A stretch of 64,000 nt of DNA from the NCBI RefSeq assembly GCF_943736995.1, contig NZ_OX031157.1, forward strand, positions 1,275,001 through 1,339,000, written 5' to 3'. Below are positions 24,458 to 32,522 of the stretch, in pieces; position 1 is the first letter of the stretch, and each line of letters opens with the position of its first letter. Under the pieces are notes generated by a model. It was not told the origin of the DNA, did no database searches, and saw only the letters and a program-made list of their open reading frames with translations. The position numbers were made by a program, and so were the translations under genes. The DNA is from Sporosarcina sp. Marseille-Q4943. Its GTDB lineage: Bacteria; Bacillota; Bacilli; Bacillales_A; Planococcaceae.

Positions 24458-25008
24458 TTATCATCAGCTCCAGCCCATTATTGTAATATAGCAGCATAGT
24501 TAAATATGGATATATTAATAAATAACACCATTGTGTGTTTTGAACCAATCGAAAAATGCAGTTTATCCATTGCTTAGAAGTAAATTACTTCATCCTACAA
24601 CCTTTTCGAAACTATTTATCATTCATTATTCCTTAACTCAATGAACCCCCTTCCCATCTTCCAGGAGGCTTGTACCTCCCTGCGTTAAAAACGATGGTGC
24701 GTGCATTCACCCTCGACGTATACCGACAAACAGGATAATAACTACACCCGAAAAACTACGCATACTTCCTGTCTTCAAAGTCATTTGCCTATTACGCTTC
24801 GGCCAAACAGTTTTCAAAAGTGAGGCAACCTGCTTGGACATATGTTTTTCATGGCTAGTAGCAAATACTTCAATCTATCTTTTAACTTTTAAAAGAGTAC
24901 CATACAACACAAAAATCACCTTTATTTTGGAGATACTCAACTAAACCATTCGTACCGTAAATCTATATGCTAGAATATAGAAATTTACTACTCAAAGGAG
25001 AAAATCAT
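24458..25008. other. Non-coding stretch, nothing recognised
   Basis: No coherent gene or hairpin is seen between the mraY paralogue and the broken MazG-like ORF. The last 45 bases hold a TGCTAGAAT extended -10 (24968-24976) and an AAAGGAG site serving that ORF. Confidence 0.4.
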
Positions 25009-25110
25009 ATGCCTATCTACAATAAACTTGTGCGTGACTTACTTACACAGAACTGGCGGAGCTTCTCAAAAGGCTATCTACTATAGTTTTCTTTATCGGT
25101 CATTGACCAT
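25009..25110 (+). pseudogene. MazG-like / phosphoribosyl-ATP pyrophosphohydrolase-like gene remnant
   Basis: AAAGGAG precedes ATG 25009; the translation MPIYNKLVRDLL is the conserved start of a small MazG-like nucleotide pyrophosphohydrolase family. It then skips, by deletion, into a shifted frame reading ELAELLKRL, the conserved helix from the middle of the same family. The rest is missing. Confidence 0.6.
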
Positions 25111-25138
25111 TAGTGCGAGGTATCTGGCACCCAGACAA

Positions 25139-25296
25139 TTAGTCTTGAATTATTGTTTTTAAAAACTCGTAATGAAGCAACTCCATCGCCAAATCCCCCA
25201 AAGAATTCCCCCTTTGTGCATCCTTCACCATACTAAGATTCCCCTTACAACCGGGCTTCTCAGAAGCCCTAAAAACATATTCCTGAAACCTTTTTT
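25139..25296 (-). pseudogene. Fragment of unknown gene (minus strand)
   Basis: An open frame of about 51 codons ending at 25139 (KPGCKGNLSMVKDAQRGNSL, then GDLAMELLHYEFLKTI) has protein-like composition but no start codon or ribosome-binding site. I cannot name the family. Confidence 0.3.
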
Positions 25297-25369
25297 AATA
25301 AAACACACAGAGAAAGTATCCTTTTCATCATTTCTAGTCTATCTAGTAAGTGAAAGGAGGGGAAAGCAA

Positions 25370-25588
25370 ATGGCGACAATCGAATTCAGAAGTGCAGTTG
25401 GAAAGGTGTACTTCGACGGCGGGATGACGGATGATGGGAAAATGATCCGAAAATCGAAATCCTACCGTAACATCGCAGAAGGGGCGACGGCTGACAACCT
25501 ACACAACGCCCTTACACAATTGGCACAGCTCTCCGAATATCCATTTATCGGAGCAGAAAGGGTAGAAACAGCAGACATTATGAACTAA
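25370..25588 (+). CDS. DUF1659 family protein
   Basis: A 72-aa protein preceded by GAAAGGAGGGG. The pattern GKMIRKSKSYRNIAEGATAD followed by LHNALTQLAQLSEYP is that of DUF1659, a small family found almost always next to DUF2922 and YvrJ in Bacillales, as here. Function is unknown. It is followed after 20 bases by the DUF2922 gene. Confidence 0.82.
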   Translation: MATIEFRSAVGKVYFDGGMTDDGKMIRKSKSYRNIAEGATADNLHNALTQLAQLSEYPFIGAERVETADIMN

Positions 25589-25608
25589 TTGGAAAGGGGA
25601 GATGAGGA

Positions 25609-25827
25609 ATGGCGAAAACGTTACAATTGAACTTCACGACTGCTGCGGGAAAACAGACATCCCTTACAGTCGACGAGCCACGGGCTGGATTGACACCAGC
25701 CGAAGTGGAGGCAGCCATGCAGGAGATTATCAATTCACAGGTTTTTGAAGTGGATGGCTATTTTCTTGCAACCGTAAAAGGCGCCCGCATTATCGAACGC
25801 ACCGTGGATGAACTTGTAAAAGCATAA
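25609..25827 (+). CDS. DUF2922 family protein
   Basis: A 72-aa protein (MAKTLQLNFTTAAGKQTSLT, VDEPRAGLTPAEVEAAMQEI) matching DUF2922. AAAGGGGAGATGAGG lies before the ATG. It forms an operon with the DUF1659 gene, ending at a strong terminator, with yvrJ immediately beyond. Confidence 0.85.
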   Translation: MAKTLQLNFTTAAGKQTSLTVDEPRAGLTPAEVEAAMQEIINSQVFEVDGYFLATVKGARIIERTVDELVKA

Positions 25828-25828
25828 T

Positions 25829-25864
25829 AAAAAAGGCTCTCCGGCTCGGCTGGAGAGCCTTTTA
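25829..25864 (+). terminator. Rho-independent terminator
   Basis: AAAAGGCTCTCC ... GGAGAGCCTTTT. Its right arm plus the following yvrJ ribosome-binding region is copied at 36595-36636. Confidence 0.88.
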
Positions 25865-25892
25865 TCATTAAAAATAAGGAGGCGGATTCAAA

Positions 25893-26021
25893 ATGGAACA
25901 ATGGCTAAATTTCATACAACAAATCGGATTTCCGATTTTTGTGTCTTTTTATCTCTTGCACCGGCTTGAAACGAAACTCGAGGCAATACACAATGCGCTT
26001 GTTTCTTTGAATGTGAAGTAA
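25893..26021 (+). CDS. yvrJ: YvrJ family small membrane protein
   Basis: A 42-aa protein, MEQWLNFIQQIGFPIFVSFY then LLHRLETKLEAIHNALVSLN, the signature of YvrJ: one TM helix followed by an amphipathic segment. AAGGAGG lies nine bases before the ATG. In B. subtilis the homologue belongs to the sigI-independent yvrJIH locus; its role is unknown. A nearly identical copy lies at 36637. Missed by length-limited gene callers. Confidence 0.85.
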   Translation: MEQWLNFIQQIGFPIFVSFYLLHRLETKLEAIHNALVSLNVK

Positions 26022-26182
26022 GTGAAGGGTGCCAGGTTCTTGAACAATTTGAAAGTCAATGAGAACCTGGTAGCCGGAACTTAGAAATGGCGGATTGCCA
26101 ATATGACAACCTCTTCTCAATTAGAACGGACCATAGGATTTCGTCATTGTTTGGCCCCCTAGAGTGAATGTGCGGCTTGCTA

Positions 26183-27784
26183 TCAGGACATGCTTTTTAC
26201 CAATGTTTCCAAAATGACCGGCATCTCTTTGAATGCGCTATCCACATGCAGCCGCTCCGTTTTCTGGTGCGCATCTTTTCCGAACGGGCCGACATTCAAG
26301 ACGGGTGCCTGCAGTTCGGACATCTCCTCAAATGGGATGCTATATGTTTCGCCATAAACCGGCGTATTATTTTCAAAAGCTGTCCAACCGTTCTCCTCAT
26401 CCGAATAGTTCACATAACTTAAATCGCAGATTCCATTAAAATAATGAATTTGATTCACCGTCAAGTCGAACGTACTTGCAGTTTGCTGTACTAATTTGAT
26501 CGCCTGTTCAACGAGCGGAGAATCTGACGAATTGATGGCCGGATAATAGGGAGGCGCATAGAGCAGAACAGTTGCCGGAGCAAGTTCCTGACACTGGATC
26601 ATCAGATTATCCACAATACGTAGCGATTTTTCCCGATCATCCCATTCCTCGTTCTGAAGCGCTTCTTGCTTGTGCCGATTCACTTCCTCCACGCCTAGTT
26701 TGTTCAAGGCATATGACAACAGTTCCTCATACCGCAGCACTTTCACATCTCCTACACCCTTCAGCTGCTCCCGTTCACAAACTGCCTTATAATGCGCGTT
26801 GCACTCCGCCATCGCTTCATTTGCAACTTCCGTGAAAAGATCCATCAATTCAGCAGCAGTCCGCTGGAATAAGAACACATTGTAAAGGGCAGCCGCACGG
26901 TAAGGTGTTTGGGTCGAGTATTGCATCTTCAGATCCTTTTGCTGCAATGAAACCGGTAGCGGCGTGCTCTCCCCTCGATCCGTTTCCCGAAACCGTTCAT
27001 TCCATTCCATTTTCTGTGTCAAAAACGAAGCGATATAGTTCGCCGTCATCCCTCGAAGTGGTTCTCCGACATGCGTCTCTTTACCATAGAACAATGCAGC
27101 CGGCATGATTTTCCCAATCGTTCCCGAATAGATGTATTCTTTATTGTCTGCTGGACCTTGAGAAAAAGAAGGTTCGCCATTCAAAAACAATTTGTATGTC
27201 AAGCCATACTCTTCCCGAAGACGGACGAGCTCCGTAACGACTGTTCGCATTCCTGCAGAGTTGACCTCTTCGTCGGGAACAGTCGTCAACACGAGGTTGA
27301 TCGGCCATTTTTCTTTACTCGCTTTCTCGATCAGTTGCATGTGTAGAGCAAGACCCATCTTCATATCCATCGTACCGCGGCCGAATAAGTAATTACCGGA
27401 TTCAAGATCTTCTCTCGCTTCCACAGATAAATCCTCTTTATGGTCATGCAGCTTCTTCGTCAACTCTTCCGGATGAAAAGCAAGCGGCTCCAACACACCA
27501 TATTCCTCGGTCTGAACAGTATCAAAATGGCTGATCAGCACAATCGTTTCCGTCGCTTCGGCATGCTTGTACAATGCAGTGACAGCACTCCGGCCCAATC
27601 CTGCGTCATGCATAGATAACTGTTCAGGATACTCCCGGAAGTAGTCGAGCTCGCCTAGCTTCGCCATAACTTTCGGTGCAAAAAACCGCTCCCCTTCTGT
27701 CAGTGTTCGACTATCCCAACTGACGAGTTCACATAACAAAGCACGTAGGTTCTCAGATGTCGCCCATAAAGATTCTTTCATCAT
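26183..27784 (-). CDS. rocB: RocB-like M20 family peptidase
   Basis: A 533-aa protein of the RocB type, an M20 metallopeptidase relative. Metal-site segments are LISHFDTVQTEE (His/Asp), GRGTMDMKMGLALHMQL (bridging Asp) and TTVPDEEVNSAGMR (catalytic Glu/Glu). In Bacillus rocB lies in an arginine-degradation operon, but its reaction is undefined. Here it is the last gene of a minus-strand group of amidinotransferase-like enzyme, DDAH and permease, so hydrolysis of an arginine-derived or acylated substrate is plausible. ATG 27784 has AAAAGGAG eight bases upstream. Confidence 0.85.
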   Translation of the reverse strand: MMKESLWATSENLRALLCELVSWDSRTLTEGERFFAPKVMAKLGELDYFREYPEQLSMHDAGLGRSAVTALYKHAEATETIVLISHFDTVQTEEYGVLEPLAFHPEELTKKLHDHKEDLSVEAREDLESGNYLFGRGTMDMKMGLALHMQLIEKASKEKWPINLVLTTVPDEEVNSAGMRTVVTELVRLREEYGLTYKLFLNGEPSFSQGPADNKEYIYSGTIGKIMPAALFYGKETHVGEPLRGMTANYIASFLTQKMEWNERFRETDRGESTPLPVSLQQKDLKMQYSTQTPYRAAALYNVFLFQRTAAELMDLFTEVANEAMAECNAHYKAVCEREQLKGVGDVKVLRYEELLSYALNKLGVEEVNRHKQEALQNEEWDDREKSLRIVDNLMIQCQELAPATVLLYAPPYYPAINSSDSPLVEQAIKLVQQTASTFDLTVNQIHYFNGICDLSYVNYSDEENGWTAFENNTPVYGETYSIPFEEMSELQAPVLNVGPFGKDAHQKTERLHVDSAFKEMPVILETLVKSMS

Positions 27785-27815
27785 TCCCAATCTCCTTTTC
27801 CAGTGCCAGACACTT

Positions 27816-29240
27816 TTATTTTATTTCCGGCCCAAGCTCCGATGCTTCAACACGCTCAGGAGGATTCTTTGCCAATTTGAATTTATAGAACAATAGACAA
27901 GCGATGAAAAAACCGACACCGTATAGTAAGCCGATCCGTTGTGTAGGATCACTCGCAAGGAAGCCTAGTACGGCTAAACAGAAGACGATACAGAAAGCCG
28001 GAATCCAAGGATACAAGCGGACTCGATACTCCAGTTCTTCTATCTTCCCTCCACCTTTAATGTACCGATGACGGAACATTAATTGGGACAGTGCAATACC
28101 CATCCATGAAATCGTGACAGCGATTCCAGCAATCGACATGAGCAGCACAAACACTGTATCGGCTTCCATCACACTTGTTAACAGCGATAGCAACGAGAAG
28201 AACATCGTGAAGATCAATGCGTTGAGCGGCACCTTGTTCTTCGTCAAGCGACCGAACAGCTTAGGTGCCATCCCTTCATTTGCCATCGCCCAAAGGAGAC
28301 GTGTGGATGCGTATAAACAAGAGTTCCCTACCGATAAAATTGCCGTAAGGATAATGAAGTTCATGATGCCTGCCGCATAAGGAACACCCGCCAATTTCAT
28401 CAATGTGACAAATGGACTTTCCATCAGCCCTAACTCAGATGTCGGGAAAATCGCAGACAGTACGACGATGGATGCAATATAAAAAACGATGATTCGGAAC
28501 AATATCGTCCGAATGGCTTTCGGAATGTTCTTTTTCGGATTCTCCGTCTCCCCAGCCGCGATTCCGACGAGTTCAGAACCTTGGTAAGAAAAAATGACAT
28601 TCATCATCGTCACGAATACAATGACAATCCCTGCAGGAAACATGTTGCTAGGCGCTAAATTAGAGAAATGCGGCGCCACACGATCTTGCAGCGGTATCCA
28701 CCCGAATATCGCAAGTGCTCCGATTACGATAAAAGCGATGACAGCAAGGACTTTTATGCCCGCAAACCAAAACTCCGCTTCCGCAAAACCTTTTGTTGTG
28801 AGCGCATTCAAAAAGAACAACAACGCCATGAATACGGCACACCACACCCAAACCGATATATCAGGAAACCAATGTTTCATGAGAATTCCGGCAGCTGTAA
28901 ACTCGACCCCCGCCGTAGCAGCCGAACCGACAAAGTACATCCAACCGAGTGAAAACCCTGCTGAAGGACTGATATAACGCGTAGCATACGCTTGGAATGA
29001 TCCAGTCACCGGCATATGGACGGCGAGTTCCCCCAAGCAAGTCATCACCATATATAATATCAACCCACCAATCAAGTACCCGAGAAGCGCTCCGCCAGGG
29101 CCAGCTTGATTGATCGTATAGCCGACATTCAAAAACAATCCTGTTCCAATCACACCCCCAAGAGACAGCATTAGCAAGTGACGGCTTTTCATCGAACGAT
29201 TCAATTGCGGCTTATGTGCTTGTTCCCCTACTTTATTCAT
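27816..29240 (-). CDS. Amino-acid permease (RocE/RocC-like, AAT family)
   Basis: A 474-aa protein with 12 TM segments. LSLGGVIGTGLFLNVGYTIN is the substrate-binding TM1 of the amino-acid/polyamine/organocation superfamily, and FSYQGSELVGIAAGETENPK is TM6 with its loop; together they indicate the AAT group of basic or aromatic amino-acid permeases. The neighbours point to arginine or methylarginine uptake. Start ATG 29240 is preceded by GGGGGTGGA; the frame is open for 26 more codons without a better site. It is separated from the DDAH gene by a hairpin. Confidence 0.85.
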   Translation of the reverse strand: MNKVGEQAHKPQLNRSMKSRHLLMLSLGGVIGTGLFLNVGYTINQAGPGGALLGYLIGGLILYMVMTCLGELAVHMPVTGSFQAYATRYISPSAGFSLGWMYFVGSAATAGVEFTAAGILMKHWFPDISVWVWCAVFMALLFFLNALTTKGFAEAEFWFAGIKVLAVIAFIVIGALAIFGWIPLQDRVAPHFSNLAPSNMFPAGIVIVFVTMMNVIFSYQGSELVGIAAGETENPKKNIPKAIRTILFRIIVFYIASIVVLSAIFPTSELGLMESPFVTLMKLAGVPYAAGIMNFIILTAILSVGNSCLYASTRLLWAMANEGMAPKLFGRLTKNKVPLNALIFTMFFSLLSLLTSVMEADTVFVLLMSIAGIAVTISWMGIALSQLMFRHRYIKGGGKIEELEYRVRLYPWIPAFCIVFCLAVLGFLASDPTQRIGLLYGVGFFIACLLFYKFKLAKNPPERVEASELGPEIK

Positions 29241-29300
29241 ACTATCCACCCCCATATCCTTTTGAATAAAATTAAAATTCAGTCTACCGTAGTTGGAAAA

Positions 29301-29338
29301 TATCCCCGACAAATTCATCTGAAATTAATCGGGGATTA
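29301..29338 (-). terminator. Intercistronic hairpin between DDAH and permease genes
   Basis: Read on the minus strand, ATCCCCGA ... TCGGGGATATTTT. It may be an attenuator or partial terminator lowering expression of the permease relative to the enzymes. Confidence 0.5.
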
Positions 29339-29342
29339 TTCT

Positions 29343-30104
29343 TTAGAAACGTAAAGACAAACAGCTTAGACCACCATCGTGTTTCTGAAACTCGGACATT
29401 TCAAGCTCAATCGTTTGCAGGCCGGCTTCATTCAATTGACGTTTAGTTGCTTCGTAACCTTTTGGAATGATGACATAATCATTCACTTGAATGCAGTTCG
29501 CGGAATACTCATCTTCTTTACTGACGATGATTTTTTCATATGACTCAAAAGCAGGATGGTCCACGAACTCACCAGCAAGTACCATCCGATTTTCTCCCAC
29601 ATAAGCGATGCCCGTCTTTAAATGGAAGAATTCTTTTAACGGAATGATTTCAGCTTCATACCCTTCTTTTACAAGGATGTCTTGTAGCTGGCGGGCACCT
29701 TCTTCATTTGTACGGTCAGAAATTCCGATATAAAACCGATTTTCTGCTTGGAGCACATCTCCGCCGTCCACCGTTCCGGATCCTTCGATAGTATAGACTT
29801 TGTCATAGAATTTCCGGATGGCAGGCTCTATGTCTTCGATTTCACGATTACGGGAAGCAGCTCCAGGATTACAGATAACAGCAAATTCTGAAGTAAGGAC
29901 TGCCGTATCTTCAACGAATGTGGAATCAGGGAACGCTTCATTCGCAGGCAAATGAGTCACGTTCACTCCACATTGCTTCAAAGCTTCCACATAAGCCTTA
30001 TGCTGCTCGAGCAAAACATCGTAAATCGGCTCCCCTAAATCCGATGTTGTTAGTCCTTTTAAATAGCTGTTACCTGGTGTTTTTACGATGACATTTGTAA
30101 ACAT
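29343..30104 (-). CDS. Dimethylarginine dimethylaminohydrolase (DDAH-like)
   Basis: A 253-aa guanidino-modifying enzyme: FVEDTAVLTSEFAVICNPGA and GTVDGGDVLQAENRFYIG carry the substrate-binding acidic residues, FHLKTGIAYV the catalytic His, and HDGGLSCLSL the nucleophilic Cys close to the C terminus. DDAH hydrolyses mono- and dimethylarginine to citrulline plus methylamine or dimethylamine. ATG 30104 is chosen because AAAAAGGAGAG lies eight bases upstream. It follows the amidinotransferase-like gene by 20 bases. Confidence 0.85.
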   Translation of the reverse strand: MFTNVIVKTPGNSYLKGLTTSDLGEPIYDVLLEQHKAYVEALKQCGVNVTHLPANEAFPDSTFVEDTAVLTSEFAVICNPGAASRNREIEDIEPAIRKFYDKVYTIEGSGTVDGGDVLQAENRFYIGISDRTNEEGARQLQDILVKEGYEAEIIPLKEFFHLKTGIAYVGENRMVLAGEFVDHPAFESYEKIIVSKEDEYSANCIQVNDYVIIPKGYEATKRQLNEAGLQTIELEMSEFQKHDGGLSCLSLRF

Positions 30105-30124
30105 ATGAAATCTCTCCTTTTTAT

Positions 30125-30997
30125 TTAGGTTCTGACAACTGGACAGGTGAGACACGTCGGTCCCCCCGTGCCTAAGACGCTAATTTCATCGCCCTTATAC
30201 CCATAAACCGTTGCACCGGCATTCTCTAATTGCTCCTTCGTGTAATCGTTTCCAATAGGGAGCACACATACGCGCGGTGCCAATGCCAACACATTGCAGC
30301 CTAGCTTGTCGTATTCCTCATTCGGAACCTCGATGAGCTGAATACCTCTATTGATCAACAACTGACGGAAAAACACAGGCATCAATCTAGAGTGAACAAC
30401 TGCCAAGTCTTGATCCACCATACTTATAAAAGACATTAAATGCAGACACTCCGCTTCACCTAAATCATGCGGCAATTGTACAACGATGAACTCGTCCACC
30501 ATATGAGCAGTCATTTCTTTTAATTGGCGGATGGCTTCATCATTTGTCCGGTACCCTCTTCCTACCACAAGTGTCCGTTCATCCAGCCAGACGATATCAC
30601 CGCCATCCGAAACAGCATCGCCTGTTAACTCACCGATGATTGGAATACCTTTCTCTTTCAAAAACTGCTTATAGACAGCAGCTTCCGGTTGCCGTAGCTC
30701 TTTTCCTGATTTTAAAATTATGGCCCCTTCAGGTGTGAACTTCACCGGGTCATGGGCATATAAAGAATCCAAACCGACATCATCCGACTGCGGTAAATAA
30801 TCAATTTGTTCAACATGCTTGTTCAGAATGTCAATGAATCTGTCATACTCTTTGATTGCTTCTTCAAAATTTGGTTCGGCTAAATAGTTGAAGGTACGCC
30901 ATTCACGCGCCAAATGCGACTGACTGCGGAATGCATCGTTCGGATGCTTCACAATCACGTGTTTCAAAGGTCCATACATCGAAGAACAGTACGTCAA
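30125..30997 (-). CDS. Amidinotransferase / arginine deiminase-like enzyme (GME superfamily)
   Basis: A 290-aa protein with a guanidino-group-modifying (pentein) fold: SLYAHDPVKFT, AVSDGGDIVWLDERTLVVG, LGEAECLHLMS (catalytic His) and a C-terminal GGPTCLTCP carrying the likely nucleophilic Cys. It resembles enzymes annotated as dimethylarginine dimethylaminohydrolase family or amidinotransferase; the exact substrate is open. It is the first gene of the operon, directly downstream of a strong promoter with an IclR-like operator. The start is TTG at 30997 behind GGGGGG, or ATG six codons on. Confidence 0.75.
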   Translation of the reverse strand: MTYCSSMYGPLKHVIVKHPNDAFRSQSHLAREWRTFNYLAEPNFEEAIKEYDRFIDILNKHVEQIDYLPQSDDVGLDSLYAHDPVKFTPEGAIILKSGKELRQPEAAVYKQFLKEKGIPIIGELTGDAVSDGGDIVWLDERTLVVGRGYRTNDEAIRQLKEMTAHMVDEFIVVQLPHDLGEAECLHLMSFISMVDQDLAVVHSRLMPVFFRQLLINRGIQLIEVPNEEYDKLGCNVLALAPRVCVLPIGNDYTKEQLENAGATVYGYKGDEISVLGTGGPTCLTCPVVRT

Positions 30998-31022
30998 TTC
31001 AACCCCCCCTTTTCCACTGAAC

Positions 31023-31048
31023 GGAAATTGTTTCCATTGTCGGGAAAT
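31023..31048. promoter_or_regulatory. Candidate IclR operator
   Basis: Overlapping inverted repeats GGAAATTGTTTCC (31023-31035) and TTTCC-N7-GGAAA (31031-31047) lie just downstream of the predicted start of the minus-strand operon. The TTCC-N7-GGAA geometry is shared with the operator at 62533 before the other IclR-linked gene. Confidence 0.6.
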
Positions 31049-31059
31049 TTAATAGATTA

Positions 31060-31088
31060 AATATATTGCCATTATGGTAAAATGTCAA
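31060..31088 (-). promoter_or_regulatory. SigA-type promoter of the methylarginine operon
   Basis: Minus strand TTGACA (31083-31088), 17 bases, TATATT (31060-31065). The consensus -35 and ideal spacing make it a strong promoter; the IclR-like palindrome overlaps the start region. Confidence 0.8.
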
Positions 31089-31172
31089 TAAGTCTGAAGA
31101 AAGTAATCTATCTTTTTTCACATCATAAAATCTATCTATCCAAATTGTCTTACTCAAGGGAGGTAAATTTCT

Positions 31173-31916
31173 GTGCAAACCATTGATCGCACGATGCTCA
31201 TTGCAAATTTATTAGCTACTCAAACTGTTGATACAGGGTTATCAATTTCGGAGCTTTCTGAAAAACTGCATCTTCCACTCAGCACTCTACATCGGATACT
31301 AAAAGCAATGATTAAACAAAGAATGGTGGAGCAAGATCCTAAAACGAAGCTATATCGGCTCGGCACCATTTGGCTGGAGTACGGCCTGCAAGTATATGAC
31401 TCGATGGATTATGTCAATACAATCCGAGTGGAGCTTGACCAGCTTTCAAGGGAAGTGGAAGAAAGCGTCTATTTAAGCAAACCAGCAGAACTGGACGCGA
31501 TCATTATCGAAAGAATTGATAATGAAAAAAACCAGATTCGCATTTACGATCAACTCGGGATTCGGATTCCTTTACACATTGGCGCAGCGAACAAAGTAAT
31601 GCTAGCCGCCTTCCCGAAAGAAAAAACGCGAGCTATTTTGAAAAGGCTCGTTCAGGAACAAGAAATCCCCGACTTTGAAATGAAATTAGAAGAAATAAGA
31701 AAACAAGGATACGCAGAAAGTCACGGGGAACGGACGGAAGGCACCTCCTCCATAGCCGTCTCGATTGTTAACGGATTTGGGGAAGTCGTCGGCGCGGTCA
31801 GCATCGGCTACGCCAGCTTCCACATGACTGAAGAACGCCTCGCCTCAATGCGGGCGCGATTACTCGAAACAGGGACGCGCATCTCAAAAAAACTGGGACA
31901 TCGTTCGGGTTATTAA
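31173..31916 (+). CDS. IclR family transcriptional regulator
   Basis: A 247-aa regulator: an N-terminal winged helix (TIDRTMLIANLLATQTVDTG, LPLSTLHRILKAMIKQRMVE) and a C-terminal effector domain (IDNEKNQIRIYDQLGIRIPL, HIGAANKVMLAAFP, SIAVSIVNGFGEVVGAVSIG). The family senses small organic acids or amino-acid derivatives. Divergent to the amidinotransferase/DDAH/permease/rocB group, it is the likely local regulator. Start GTG 31173 behind GGGAGG. It is about 50% like the second IclR gene at 61640. Confidence 0.9.
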   Translation: MQTIDRTMLIANLLATQTVDTGLSISELSEKLHLPLSTLHRILKAMIKQRMVEQDPKTKLYRLGTIWLEYGLQVYDSMDYVNTIRVELDQLSREVEESVYLSKPAELDAIIIERIDNEKNQIRIYDQLGIRIPLHIGAANKVMLAAFPKEKTRAILKRLVQEQEIPDFEMKLEEIRKQGYAESHGERTEGTSSIAVSIVNGFGEVVGAVSIGYASFHMTEERLASMRARLLETGTRISKKLGHRSGY

Positions 31917-32133
31917 CGTAGTGACTGATGATTCGCGGAAGACGTGAAAGCGATTGTCGAGAAGAATAATCATGCGTACCTACAGGTATACGACGTAAAA
32001 GGAAGCCGATGTTACTTTAACGGGTTCGGTTGATGGGGAGAAAACATTAAATAGCATAGCATTCGGGGACGCAATTCGCATATGAATTGGTGTCCCCGTT
32101 TTTGTTGTTAAATCAACGCTTAGATGAATTATA
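31917..32133. repeat. Dispersed repeat D, copy 2, with terminator
   Basis: From about 32000 the order is AAAAGGAAGCC, AACGGGTTCGGTTGATGGGG, then a hairpin GGGGAC..GTCCCC (32068-32095) followed by GTTTTTGTTG, matching copy 1 at 1645. It ends where the transposon begins. The first 80 bases contain a codon-like stretch (DVKAIVEKNNHAYLQVYDVK) that may be a gene scrap. Confidence 0.55.
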
Positions 32134-32270
32134 CAGACCAATTGGTACCACAATTAGCATAGGAATTAACAAGAGCACATAAATTTATGTGCCTTTGCTA
32201 ATTCGCTTGTTAAAACACCTGCTGATTGGCTATACTAAAAGCATCACCGATTTTACAGGAGTTGGTAAGT

Positions 32271-32522
32271 GTGGAGTTCATCAAACCCAAAAATCACTAT
32301 GCGGAAAAGGTCGATTGGCTTATATCAGAGCGAGCCAGAAACATCATAAAAAGTTATGCGGAATACACGGAGCATAGCGAAAGTGAAGTGGTCAACTTAT
32401 TCCTGCTAAACTTGTTGGACGATGAAGATTTTATCGCCTGGATTGAGACCAAAAGGAATAACAGGAGGTTAATCAAACAGCTTGGAATCGAAGAATTAGT
32501 AGGTGACGAAAAGATTGGCTAA
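32271..32522 (+). CDS. Small ribbon-helix-helix-like accessory protein of the insertion element
   Basis: An 83-aa protein (EFIKPKNHYAEKVDWLISER, YAEYTEHSESEVVNLFLLNL) with a predicted helix-rich fold reminiscent of small antitoxin or RHH regulators. The GTG start has AGGAG nine bases before it. It overlaps the transposase gene by 20 bases, so the two are coupled, and it may control or assist transposition. An alternative longer start at 32226 lacks a ribosome-binding site. Confidence 0.6.
   Translation: MEFIKPKNHYAEKVDWLISERARNIIKSYAEYTEHSESEVVNLFLLNLLDDEDFIAWIETKRNNRRLIKQLGIEELVGDEKIG

Noticed and set aside
25172..25369. N-terminal extension of the DUF1659 frame by 66 codons
   Set aside because: The GAAAGGAGGGG site at 25352 and family length fix the start at 25370.
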